DNA from: Candidatus Hydrogenedentota bacterium
Lineage (GTDB): Bacteria > Hydrogenedentota > Hydrogenedentia > Hydrogenedentales > SLHB01
Length of the DNA stretch: 5,662 nt
Assembly (NCBI GenBank): GCA_022706165.1
Contig: JAKJDA010000059.1
Location: forward strand, 1 to 5,662
Direction: 5' to 3'
Part shown: in pieces, positions 1 through 5,662 of the stretch
Numbering within the stretch: position 1 is the first letter of the stretch
Layout: every line of letters begins with the position of its first letter
The notes under the pieces: model-generated
The model's input: the letters and a program-made list of their open reading frames with translations, nothing else
Told to the model about the DNA's origin: nothing
The model's database searches: none
Made by a program: the position numbers and the translations under genes

Positions 1-2
1 AA

Positions 3-434
3 GCGCCGGTCAACCTGGCCTACTCGAGCCGCAACCGCAGCGCCTGTTGCCGCATCCCGATGTACTCGCACAGCCCAAAGGCCAAGCGCGTCGAATACCG
101 CGTGCCAGACCCCAGCTGCAACCCGTACCTGGCCTTCGCGGCAATGCTGATGGCCGGTCTCGACGGCATCCAGAACAAGATCGACCCCGGCGCGCCGTTG
201 GACAAGGACCTGTACGATCTGCCCGCCGAAGAAAAGGCCAAGGTGCCGCAGGCTCCGGGCAGCCTGACAGAATCCCTCAAGAATCTCGAAAACGATCACG
301 AGTTCTTGATGAAGGGCGACGTGTTCACGTCCGATGTCATCGAGACCTGGATTAAGTACAAATGGGACAACGAGGTGATGCCCACCACGCTCCGGCCGCA
401 TCCCTACGAATTTTTCCTGTACTACGACATTTAA
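3..434 (+). CDS. glnA: Type I glutamine synthetase, C-terminal part (5' end outside window)
   Basis: Glutamine synthetase is the cytoplasmic dodecamer that makes glutamine from glutamate, ammonia and ATP, the central step of nitrogen assimilation. Only the last 143 codons are here, read in frame from base 3 to a TAA. About 325 residues should lie upstream, since the family is near 470 residues. The visible segment begins [19 protein letters not shown], which matches the GSI catalytic loop. The arginines of NRSACCR correspond to enterobacterial Arg339 and Arg344, and the R-E-R of RVEYRVPDP to Arg355, Glu357 and Arg359. Next come [17 protein letters not shown] and then DKDLYDLP. The tyrosine of DKDLYDLP, codon 213-215, sits where Tyr397 is adenylylated in the GSI-beta subclass. 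The protein ends in [10 protein letters not shown], a normal family C-terminus. The identification is very secure. Control by GlnE-type adenylylation is inferred from the conserved tyrosine only. Confidence 0.97.
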   Translation, partial: APVNLAYSSRNRSACCRIPMYSHSPKAKRVEYRVPDPSCNPYLAFAAMLMAGLDGIQNKIDPGAPLDKDLYDLPAEEKAKVPQAPGSLTESLKNLENDHEFLMKGDVFTSDVIETWIKYKWDNEVMPTTLRPHPYEFFLYYDI

Positions 435-454
435 TCCGCCCAGACACAACTTCC

Positions 455-484
455 ACCGGGGCGCACGCTCACGTGCGCCCCGGT
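455..484 (+). terminator. GC-rich hairpin after glnA, probable transcription terminator
   Basis: A perfect 13-bp inverted repeat, with arms at 455-467 and 472-484, encloses a four-base CTCA loop 20 nt after the glnA stop. The stem is almost all G-C, so it should be very stable. No run of T follows (the next bases are CGCGCTTACAG), so it is not a canonical intrinsic terminator. It could still stop or pause polymerase, protect the glnA 3' end, or work with Rho. Its place between a gene end and a likely new promoter supports the terminator reading. Confidence 0.7.
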
Positions 485-525
485 CGCGCTTACAGCCAGG
501 TCGAGGTCCGACCCAAAAGAAGATT

Positions 526-555
526 TTGCGTGCATCGGCGTCGTTGTGCTACACT
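526..555 (+). promoter_or_regulatory. Probable sigma70-type promoter of rpmE-prfA-prmC
   Basis: TTGCGT at 526-531 resembles a -35 box, and TACACT at 550-555 resembles a -10 box, with an 18-nt spacer. The bases TGC just before the -10 give an extended -10 pattern (TGn, TG at 547-548). A start would fall near 562, leaving a leader of roughly 135 nt before the rpmE start. The site lies just beyond the glnA hairpin, where an operon promoter is expected. It was read by eye, with no model score. Confidence 0.5.
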
Positions 556-561
556 TTCTCG

Positions 562-698
562 AGTTTTCTTCAACGGTTTATGGGCCCAAAACCCATCCGC
601 GGCGAGCGCAGAGACGATTCTTCTCCGCAGGCCGCGCCGTGTGGACATGTCAACAGGCGGCGAAGACGGGTTAGCCCCGTACATCCCAGGAGGTTGTT
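562..698 (+). promoter_or_regulatory. Structured 5' leader of rpmE, possible L31 autoregulatory RNA
   Basis: Between the predicted transcription start and the rpmE GTG there is no supported ORF, but several short inverted repeats lie in a row. ATGGG 580-584 pairs with CCCAT 592-596. An imperfect hairpin spans 608-628. GCCGC 631-635 can pair with GCGGC 657-661, around the palindrome GACATGTC (644-651). ACGGG 666-670 pairs with CCCGT 676-680 and ends only seven bases before the Shine-Dalgarno sequence. L31 genes in several phyla are known to carry autoregulatory leaders. That this is one is inference from position and pairing potential, and in GC-rich DNA some of these pairings may be chance. 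Confidence 0.35.
688..693 (+). promoter_or_regulatory. Ribosome binding site of rpmE
   Basis: AGGAGG is a full-consensus Shine-Dalgarno sequence five bases upstream of GTG 699. It fixes GTG as the start codon of rpmE, giving a protein that begins MKDGIHPEY, the expected L31 N-terminus. Confidence 0.85.
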
Positions 699-902
699 GT
701 GAAAGACGGTATCCATCCGGAATATGTCGTGGCGAAGGTGTCGTGCGCCTGCGGCAACAAATTCGAGACCCGCTCGACGAGACCGGCCATTAACGTGGAA
801 ATCTGTTCGGCCTGCCACCCGTTCTTCACCGGCAAGCAGAAGTTTATCGACAGCGAAGGCCGCGTCGACCGCTTCAACAGGAAATACGGGAAGAAGCAGT
901 AG
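699..902 (+). CDS. rpmE: 50S ribosomal protein L31, zinc-binding form
   Basis: L31 is a small protein of the 50S subunit that contributes to a bridge with the 30S head. This one has 67 residues, within the usual 65-75. It starts at GTG behind AGGAGG and opens MKDGIHPEY, the typical L31 beginning. A four-cysteine zinc ribbon is visible: Cys16-x-Cys18 in SCACGN and Cys36-x-x-Cys39 in [13 protein letters not shown]. This makes it the zinc-containing (C+) type rather than the zinc-free paralogue made under zinc starvation. The C-terminus, [13 protein letters not shown], is basic as expected for rRNA contact. It is first gene of a likely operon with prfA, which starts only six bases after its TAG stop, so the two are probably translationally coupled. 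Confidence 0.96.
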   Translation: MKDGIHPEYVVAKVSCACGNKFETRSTRPAINVEICSACHPFFTGKQKFIDSEGRVDRFNRKYGKKQ

Positions 903-908
903 CCCTGC

Positions 909-1985
909 ATGGAAGATCTGATGCGCCAGAAGCTCCTTGGCATCGTCGAGGAGCACGAGCGGCTGTCGGAGCTGATGTGCACACAGGAAGTCGCCTCGAG
1001 TCCGGATATCTACCGCTCGCATGCAAAGAAACAAGCGGAGATCGCCGACCTCGTCCATTGTTTTCGCGCGTTTCAAGAGGAAGAACGGCAACTCCGCGAT
1101 GTGCGAGAGCTTTGGGAATCCGAGAAAGACCCCGACCTCCAGGCCCTGATCGAAGAAGAGCGCGATCACCTCGTCGCCCTGCTGGAACAACGGGAGAAGG
1201 ACCTGCACCTCCTGCTCTTGCCCAAAGACCCCAACGACGCGAAAAACACCATCGTCGAGATTCGTGCGGGAACCGGCGGCGAAGAAGCCGCCTTGTTTGT
1301 CGCCGATCTCTTCCGCATGTACTCGCGCTTTGCCGAATTAAAAAATTGGAAAGTCGAGATTCTCGGTTCAAATCCCACCGGCATCGGCGGCTACAAGGAA
1401 ATCACCTTCATGGTTTCCGGCCAAAACGTGTACAGTCAACTCAAATTTGAAGGCGGCGGCCATCGCGTCCAGCGCGTTCCCGCCACCGAAGCCCAAGGCC
1501 GCATCCACACCTCCGCCGTCACCGTGGCCGTGCTGCCCGAAGCCGAGGAAGTCGACGTCTCCATCGATCCAAGCGATCTGCATATCGACGTGTATCGATC
1601 CTCCGGCGCGGGCGGACAGCATGTCAACACGACGGATTCCGCGGTTCGCATCACCCACAAACCGACCGGCATTGTCGTGACCTGCCAAGACGAACGGTCG
1701 CAGCACAAAAACCGCGCCAAGGCGCTCGCCGTGTTGCGGGCGCGCCTGCTTGCGGCCAAACAGGAAGAAGAAGAAACCGCGCGCTCCGCCGACCGCAAAA
1801 GTCAGGTCGGTTCGGGCGACCGCAGCGAACGCATCCGCACATACAACTTCCCCCAAAATCGCATGACCGACCACCGCATCAACCTCACCCTATACCGCCT
1901 CGATTCCATCATGGAAGGCAACATTCAAGAAATGATAGAGGCCCTCGTCGCCGCCGATCGCGAAGCGCGCTTGATCGCCGTCTAG
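909..1985 (+). CDS. prfA: Peptide chain release factor 1
   Basis: RF1 recognises the stop codons UAA and UAG in the ribosomal A site and triggers peptide release. The 358-residue product has the usual family length. An N-terminal helical domain covers about residues 1-95. A segment with [12 protein letters not shown] follows near 117-128. The PAT tripeptide at 191-193, in [18 protein letters not shown], reads the stop codon and separates RF1 from RF2, which has SPF. The GGQ motif at 235-237, in [17 protein letters not shown], enters the peptidyl-transferase centre. Gln237 should be methylated by PrmC, encoded next. ATG 909 lies six bases after the rpmE stop with only a weak upstream GGGAAG. 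A second in-frame ATG at 921, after GGAAGA, would remove four residues and is a real alternative. The C-terminal part, with [21 protein letters not shown], is complete. Confidence 0.98.
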   Translation: MEDLMRQKLLGIVEEHERLSELMCTQEVASSPDIYRSHAKKQAEIADLVHCFRAFQEEERQLRDVRELWESEKDPDLQALIEEERDHLVALLEQREKDLHLLLLPKDPNDAKNTIVEIRAGTGGEEAALFVADLFRMYSRFAELKNWKVEILGSNPTGIGGYKEITFMVSGQNVYSQLKFEGGGHRVQRVPATEAQGRIHTSAVTVAVLPEAEEVDVSIDPSDLHIDVYRSSGAGGQHVNTTDSAVRITHKPTGIVVTCQDERSQHKNRAKALAVLRARLLAAKQEEEETARSADRKSQVGSGDRSERIRTYNFPQNRMTDHRINLTLYRLDSIMEGNIQEMIEALVAADREARLIAV

Positions 1986-2038
1986 GAATAATTACGCGAA
2001 AACGAGCCCGGGAAGCCTTTTTGAGAGCGGTGACGCAT

Positions 2039-2893
2039 ATGTTCGAAAAGTCCATGTCCATCGGAGAATGCCTCGGCGAAGCTGCGCGCCGGCTTGCCGA
2101 CGTGTCCGAAACGCCGCGCATGGACGCCGAATACCTGATGGCCCATGCCCTTGGAATCCGACGCAGCGATCTCCTCGCCAGACTTCATGCGCCAACCGTG
2201 CCATCCGCGTTCGAAGCGCTGCTCCGCCGGCGCCTTGCCTATGAGCCCATCCCCTACATCATCTCCGAATGGGAATTTTACTCCTTGCCGATACGGTGCG
2301 CGCCGCCCACCCTGGTGCCGCGGCCCGAGACCGAACATCTGGTTGAGGCCGTCCTCGACGCGGCGGGAAACGCTCCCGTGCGTATGCTGGAACTCGGCAC
2401 AGGCACGGGATGCGTCGCCATGGCATTGGCGCATAATCTTCCCTCGGCGCGGATCGTCGCCACCGATCGCGCGCCGGAAGCAATCGCCCTAGCCCGCGAG
2501 AATGCGGCGCGCCTCCGCCTCGACGCCCGGATTGTCTTGCTCCAAGGAGACCTCTACCATCCCCTGAGGCCCGAGGACGCGAATTTCGACGTGATCTGTT
2601 CCAATCCACCCTATGTCGAAGAGGGACTATGGGATTCCTTGTCGCGTTCCATTCGAGACTACGAAGACCCGCGCGCCGTGCTCTCGGGTCCGGACGGCCT
2701 TGACATGATCCGCGCCCTCGTCGCGGGCGCGGGAGATTTCCTGCGGCCCGGCGGTTTTCTGGCGATGGAAATAGGAGACGGACAAGCTCACGCGGTGGGC
2801 GAAATTCTCGCGGCGCACGAGTTCGCCGCCATAACGTTCGTCAACGATCTCGCCGGAATCCGGCGCATCGCCACGGCGCGCAAACCCGTCTAA
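2039..2893 (+). CDS. prmC: Release factor glutamine N5-methyltransferase
   Basis: PrmC (HemK family) transfers a methyl group from S-adenosylmethionine to the glutamine of the GGQ motif in RF1 and RF2, which raises termination efficiency. With ATG 2039 it has 284 residues, the normal size. Visible motifs are a small N-terminal helical domain with RMDAEYLMAHALG, the linker LVPRPETEHLVEAVLD, the SAM-binding loop ELGTGTG at 118-124, an acidic residue after strand 2 in IVATDRAPEAI, and the NPPY catalytic motif at 189-192, which binds the substrate glutamine. The start is uncertain. TTG 2021 follows GGGAAG (2010-2015) and would add six residues. ATG 2054 gives MSIGECLGEAARRL, closest to usual PrmC beginnings, but has a poor ribosome site. 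The 53-nt gap after prfA has no terminator, so it probably belongs to the same transcript. Confidence 0.95.
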   Translation: MFEKSMSIGECLGEAARRLADVSETPRMDAEYLMAHALGIRRSDLLARLHAPTVPSAFEALLRRRLAYEPIPYIISEWEFYSLPIRCAPPTLVPRPETEHLVEAVLDAAGNAPVRMLELGTGTGCVAMALAHNLPSARIVATDRAPEAIALARENAARLRLDARIVLLQGDLYHPLRPEDANFDVICSNPPYVEEGLWDSLSRSIRDYEDPRAVLSGPDGLDMIRALVAGAGDFLRPGGFLAMEIGDGQAHAVGEILAAHEFAAITFVNDLAGIRRIATARKPV

Positions 2894-2911
2894 ACGTTCG
2901 CTCCGCGCGAT

Positions 2912-4027
2912 CTACCTCCGACAAACCCACCCCCCGGGAATGCCCTTCGGCGAAAAAACGATCTGATACAGCTGGATCGCGCGGGCGCGAAAAGCGCCAG
3001 CGCAACAGAGCAAATAATACTTCCAAAGCCGGTAAAAGCGATCGTCATACTCCTGCCGGAGCGCGGGCCAATGCTCGTCAAAGTTGGCGAACCAGCAGCG
3101 CAACGTCTTGTCATAATCCGCGCCGAAGCCATGAACGTCTTCGAGCACGAACAGCCCCTCCGCGGATTGGGCGATTTGCCGCATCGACGGCAGCATCGAA
3201 TTCGGGAAAATATACCGCTCTATCCAGGGATCTCCCGATCGGGTCGAGACGTTCGCGGCGATGGTATGAAGCAGAAAAACCCCGTCGTCGGCGAGACAGC
3301 GGCGAACGACGCGCATGAATGTGCGGTAATTCCTGCTGCCGACATGTTCAAACATGCCGATGGAAAGAACGCGATCGAACTTCCCGTCCAGATCGCGGTA
3401 ATCCTGCAGCGCGATGCGGACCGGAAACCCCGCACAGCTCTCGGCGGCGAGAACGGCTTGCTCCTGGGATACCGTGATGCCGGTGACCTCCGCGCCATAC
3501 CGTTCTGCGGCGAACCGGGCCGTGCCGCCCCATCCACAGCCAATATCCGCCACGCGCATGCCCGGCGCAAGACCTAGTTTCCGGCATACAAGATCGAGCT
3601 TGGCTTCTTGCGCCTCGTCAAGCGTCGAAGCGTTGCGCCAATAGCCGCAACTGTAGATCATGCGCGCGTCCAGCATGCAGCGATAGAGCCGATTGCCGAT
3701 GTCATAGTGAGTCTTGCCGATTTGATGCGCGCGCCGAGGAGATTGCAGATTGACGAGCCAGGCCGGAAGAGCGGCGAAAACGTCGCGAATTCCAAACACT
3801 CTTCTATCAAGCCGCGCCCGCAATACGCGGTGAAAAAACTCATCGAGCCGTTCGCAGTCCCACCACCCATCGACGTACGACTCGCCAAGCCCCAACGAAC
3901 CGCCCCGCAACACGCGCTGGAAGAGACGATCGTCACGCACGGCCATGTCCCAAGGCGCGGCGCCATCGACGGTCACGTCCGCTTCAGACAACAATCGCTC
4001 GACGATCGTGCGCGCCCTGCCAGACAT
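2912..4027 (-). CDS. cfa: Cyclopropane fatty-acyl-phospholipid synthase
   Basis: Cfa adds a methylene group from S-adenosylmethionine to the double bond of unsaturated acyl chains in membrane phospholipids, acting at the inner face of the membrane. The 371-residue product aligns over its whole length with the E. coli enzyme (382 residues) as I recall it. Matching blocks include RGGSLGLGESYVDGWW at 41-56, IGKTHYDIGN at 103-112, the SAM loop VADIGCGWGG at 159-168, LQDYRDL at 207-213 and CAGAFRARAIQLYQIVFS near the C-terminus. All the E. coli bicarbonate-site side chains have counterparts: Cys127 (YSCGYW), Glu227 (GMFEHVG), His254 (LLHTIA) and Tyr305 (FGADYDKT), so it should be active. ATG 4027 is supported by a strong ribosome site. 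The gene converges on prmC with 18 nt between the stop codons and appears to be transcribed alone. In many bacteria cfa is induced in stationary phase or acid stress; nothing here shows that directly. Confidence 0.97.
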   Translation of the reverse strand: MSGRARTIVERLLSEADVTVDGAAPWDMAVRDDRLFQRVLRGGSLGLGESYVDGWWDCERLDEFFHRVLRARLDRRVFGIRDVFAALPAWLVNLQSPRRAHQIGKTHYDIGNRLYRCMLDARMIYSCGYWRNASTLDEAQEAKLDLVCRKLGLAPGMRVADIGCGWGGTARFAAERYGAEVTGITVSQEQAVLAAESCAGFPVRIALQDYRDLDGKFDRVLSIGMFEHVGSRNYRTFMRVVRRCLADDGVFLLHTIAANVSTRSGDPWIERYIFPNSMLPSMRQIAQSAEGLFVLEDVHGFGADYDKTLRCWFANFDEHWPALRQEYDDRFYRLWKYYLLCCAGAFRARAIQLYQIVFSPKGIPGGWVCRR

Positions 4028-4035
4028 TGCCTACC

Positions 4036-4040
4036 CCTCC
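4036..4040 (-). promoter_or_regulatory. Ribosome binding site of cfa
   Basis: On the minus strand GGAGG, within GGTGGAGGGG, lies eight bases before ATG 4027. It supports this codon as the cfa start, which also fits the N-terminal length of the family. Confidence 0.8.
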
Positions 4041-4152
4041 ACCTTGGCCCCTTTCTCTTCACGAACGTCTCGTTTGCAACGCATTCGAACTATCCATGAC
4101 AGAAGACATAGACTGTAAGGCGGTTACGAGGGACCCCATCCCCATCGCAGCG

Positions 4153-4182
4153 ATGATAGCCACGCCCTAACTCCGGAATCAA
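4153..4182 (-). promoter_or_regulatory. Candidate cfa promoter (weak)
   Basis: Read on the minus strand, TTGATT (4182-4177) and TATCAT (4158-4153) are separated by 18 nt and resemble -35 and -10 boxes. They would start a transcript near 4146, about 120 nt upstream of cfa. The gap must hold a cfa promoter if cfa is not read through from the kinase. This is the best match I saw by eye, and the match is modest. Confidence 0.25.
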
Positions 4183-4419
4183 GGACCCTGGACAGTTCGA
4201 ACGCAACCCCAGAAAGGCGGAAGCGCGTTGAGCATCGAACAGGCACAGAACTCCGACGCTACCGTTGTCGGCGAGTGGGCGCTGTGCGCGGGGATGGCTG
4301 ACAGCGACAGCTTTCTGCGCACGCAACCGGACCAGAATGCCAACGCCATCGCTACGAGGAGGGAGCGAGATGAGATCGAAAACAAAGGCGGAGCGCAGTT
4401 TTCGGGAACCACAGGCCAA

Positions 4420-5662
4420 CTACAGACTCTGCAGGTAGTCCCTCAAGAGCGGCCACAAACGTTTGTACCGATCATAGCGATCATCGTATTGGCGGTGGGT
4501 AGTGGGATTGGGCTCGATGCGTTGGTCAAGCGAGACCATGGCGTTCACCCCCTCCAAGGGGGTGGCGTAGGCGCCGCAACCCGCGCCCGCGAGAATTGCC
4601 GCGCCCATCACGCCGGCTTCGGGAAACGCAAGCGTGGCGCAGGGACGCCCCAGAATGTCCGCGCACAGGCGCACCCATGGCGGCGACTTGCTTCCGCCCC
4701 CAACAACGCGAAAATCGGAGACTTCAATTCCTGTCGCGGGAAGGGCATCGAGGGATTCGCGCAGGTAGAATACGGTCCCCTCCAAAATCCCACGCAAGAT
4801 ATCGCCCCGACTCGTCGCGAGATGAAGGCCCGCCATGACGCCGCAGGAATCGGTGATGAAATCAGGCGGTCCCGTAGAAATGAAGTGAGGCAGAACGACC
4901 GTCTTGCTGGGCCCAGACGGCATTTCCTGCAGGAGCAACGGATAGATGTCCTGTCCATTGCGCTGGGCCTCGGCCTGTTCCGCGCGCGCGAACGTGTCGC
5001 GGTACCACTTGAGCAGGCAGCCGCCTTGGTTGTAGATGAAACAGACAAAAAGACCGTTAATAGCGTGGTGTTCCGTATTGAGTCCGCGCGGGATCATGAG
5101 TTCGGGCGAAGGGGGGTGGCGGAAAAGGGGAGCCATGCACAGGTAGGTGCCCATGCCGAGCATGGTTCGGCCTTCTTGCACGGCCCCGCAGCCAACAGCA
5201 TTCGCGCATTGGTCGTGTGCGCCCGCAACCAGAACCATGTCATGCGGCAAATCCAAGGCGTCGGCCATGTCGGGGGCGATGGTTCCGATAGCTCTCCCCG
5301 AGGAAATCGGGACGGGGAGCTTGCCTGTATCAATCCCCGCCCAGTCCAAGATTTCGTCGGACCACTTTTTCTCACGCACGTTGAAGCACAAGGTCCGATT
5401 TGCGAGCGAGTAGTCTACGCAAGGGGCCGCGCCCAGCATGAAGGGGACAAAGCTTGACCACGGCAAGAATAGATCGGCCGCTTGAAAGAGTTCTGGAGCA
5501 TGGGCCTTCAACCACAGCAGTTTGGTCAGGGTGAAGTGGTTGCCGAGCGTATTGCCCGTAATTCCGTAGAGAACGTCATTGGGGAAGCGCTCCCTGATCG
5601 GGGATAGAAATTCTTTGCCTCGGATGTCGTCGTTCAGAATGGACGACCCCAGGATGCGGCGG
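4420..5662 (-). CDS. FGGY-family carbohydrate kinase, xylulokinase-like (N-terminus outside window)
   Basis: FGGY kinases phosphorylate a sugar or polyol with ATP in the cytoplasm, usually as the first committed step of its catabolism. The reading frame stays open to the window edge (5661), giving 413 visible codons. The family is near 500 residues, so roughly 90 N-terminal residues are missing. TTG 5511 is internal, because the upstream translation, with TGNTLGNHFTLTKLLWLKAHAPELF, is typical of the family. GAHDQ carries the expected catalytic base, Asp (codon 5212-5214). GMGTYLC takes the place of the usual GT-rich phosphate loop. RGDILRGILEGTVFYLRESLD fits the second FGGY signature, and GGGSKSPPW (4675-4701) is the ATP-binding loop, followed by ADILGRP. 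The end, YDDRYDRYKRLWPLL, is a normal family C-terminus. The substrate cannot be told: xylulose, another pentulose, or a polyol are all possible. No sugar pathway neighbour is visible downstream. Confidence 0.9.
   Translation of the reverse strand, partial: RRILGSSILNDDIRGKEFLSPIRERFPNDVLYGITGNTLGNHFTLTKLLWLKAHAPELFQAADLFLPWSSFVPFMLGAAPCVDYSLANRTLCFNVREKKWSDEILDWAGIDTGKLPVPISSGRAIGTIAPDMADALDLPHDMVLVAGAHDQCANAVGCGAVQEGRTMLGMGTYLCMAPLFRHPPSPELMIPRGLNTEHHAINGLFVCFIYNQGGCLLKWYRDTFARAEQAEAQRNGQDIYPLLLQEMPSGPSKTVVLPHFISTGPPDFITDSCGVMAGLHLATSRGDILRGILEGTVFYLRESLDALPATGIEVSDFRVVGGGSKSPPWVRLCADILGRPCATLAFPEAGVMGAAILAGAGCGAYATPLEGVNAMVSLDQRIEPNPTTHRQYDDRYDRYKRLWPLLRDYLQSL

Larger units (their letters stand above)
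4028..4419. other. Non-coding gap between the FGGY kinase and cfa
   Basis: These 392 bases hold no ORF that I can support. The minus frame is open for 109 codons straight after the kinase TAG (4419-4090), but the translation has no recognisable motif, starts on TTG without a ribosome site, and looks like chance openness in GC-rich DNA. An inverted repeat, CGAAAAC 4377-4383 with GTTTTCG 4398-4404 around a 14-nt loop, lies just past the kinase stop; it is too weak to call a terminator. A very short plus-strand ORF at 4370-4438 with a strong Shine-Dalgarno sequence is noted under findings. No tRNA or known RNA family was recognised. Confidence 0.6.

Noticed and set aside
570..1208. Minus-strand ORF of 212 codons opposite rpmE and the start of prfA
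   Set aside because: It is antisense to two securely identified genes, shows no motif and has no ribosome site I could see.
1368..1874. Minus-strand ORF of 168 codons opposite the prfA catalytic domain
   Set aside because: It covers the PAT and GGQ region of RF1 in antisense. Its Gly/Ala/Phe-rich composition is what the reverse frame of a GC-rich gene gives.
3071..3577. Plus-strand ORF of 168 codons inside cfa
   Set aside because: It is antisense to the SAM-binding and catalytic region of cfa, which is fully conserved on the minus strand.
4377..4404. Inverted repeat CGAAAAC/GTTTTCG as a kinase terminator
   Set aside because: The seven-base stem is A-T rich with a 14-nt loop and no T run follows on the minus strand, so it is too weak to call.
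4179..4412. Minus-strand ORF of 77 codons with a hydrophobic stretch
   Set aside because: The stretch LLVAMALAFWSGCV looks membrane-like, but there is no ribosome site or recognisable homology, and the frame overlaps another equally open one.
4228..5457. Long plus-strand ORF of 409 codons
   Set aside because: It lies antisense to the FGGY kinase, whose minus-strand translation has clear family motifs. The plus translation is low-complexity, Arg/Ala/Gly-rich and without recognisable domains, a typical shadow in GC-rich DNA.

Overview
The window is about 60% GC by eye and reads as ordinary bacterial chromosome with dense housekeeping genes. It holds five protein-coding genes, two of them cut by the window edges. 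I see no mobile element, CRISPR array, tRNA or rRNA. The host is probably a high-GC Gram-negative-type bacterium: glutamine synthetase has the adenylylation-type C-terminus, and the Cfa protein closely follows the Escherichia coli pattern. The L31-RF1-PrmC gene order occurs in several phyla, so I do not assign a phylum.

Layout, plus strand (1-2893). The window opens in the last 143 codons of glnA (type I glutamine synthetase) and a strong GC-rich hairpin follows its stop. A likely sigma70-type promoter and a leader of roughly 135 nt with several short hairpins come next. These lead into rpmE (zinc-ribbon ribosomal protein L31), prfA (peptide chain release factor 1) and prmC (release-factor glutamine methyltransferase). 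The last three form a tight translation operon: PrmC methylates the GGQ glutamine of the RF1 encoded immediately upstream.

Layout, minus strand (2912-5662). cfa (cyclopropane fatty-acyl-phospholipid synthase) converges on prmC with only 18 nt between the stop codons. A gap of 392 nt with no convincing gene separates cfa from a carbohydrate kinase of the FGGY family. The kinase is also on the minus strand and runs off the right edge, lacking its N-terminus.

The genes act in nitrogen assimilation (glnA), translation termination and ribosome assembly (rpmE-prfA-prmC), membrane lipid modification (cfa) and sugar catabolism (FGGY kinase). I found no convincing new system. The points most worth checking are the structured rpmE leader, which may be an L31 autoregulatory element, and the non-coding gap between cfa and the kinase, which contains a very short ORF with a strong Shine-Dalgarno sequence.
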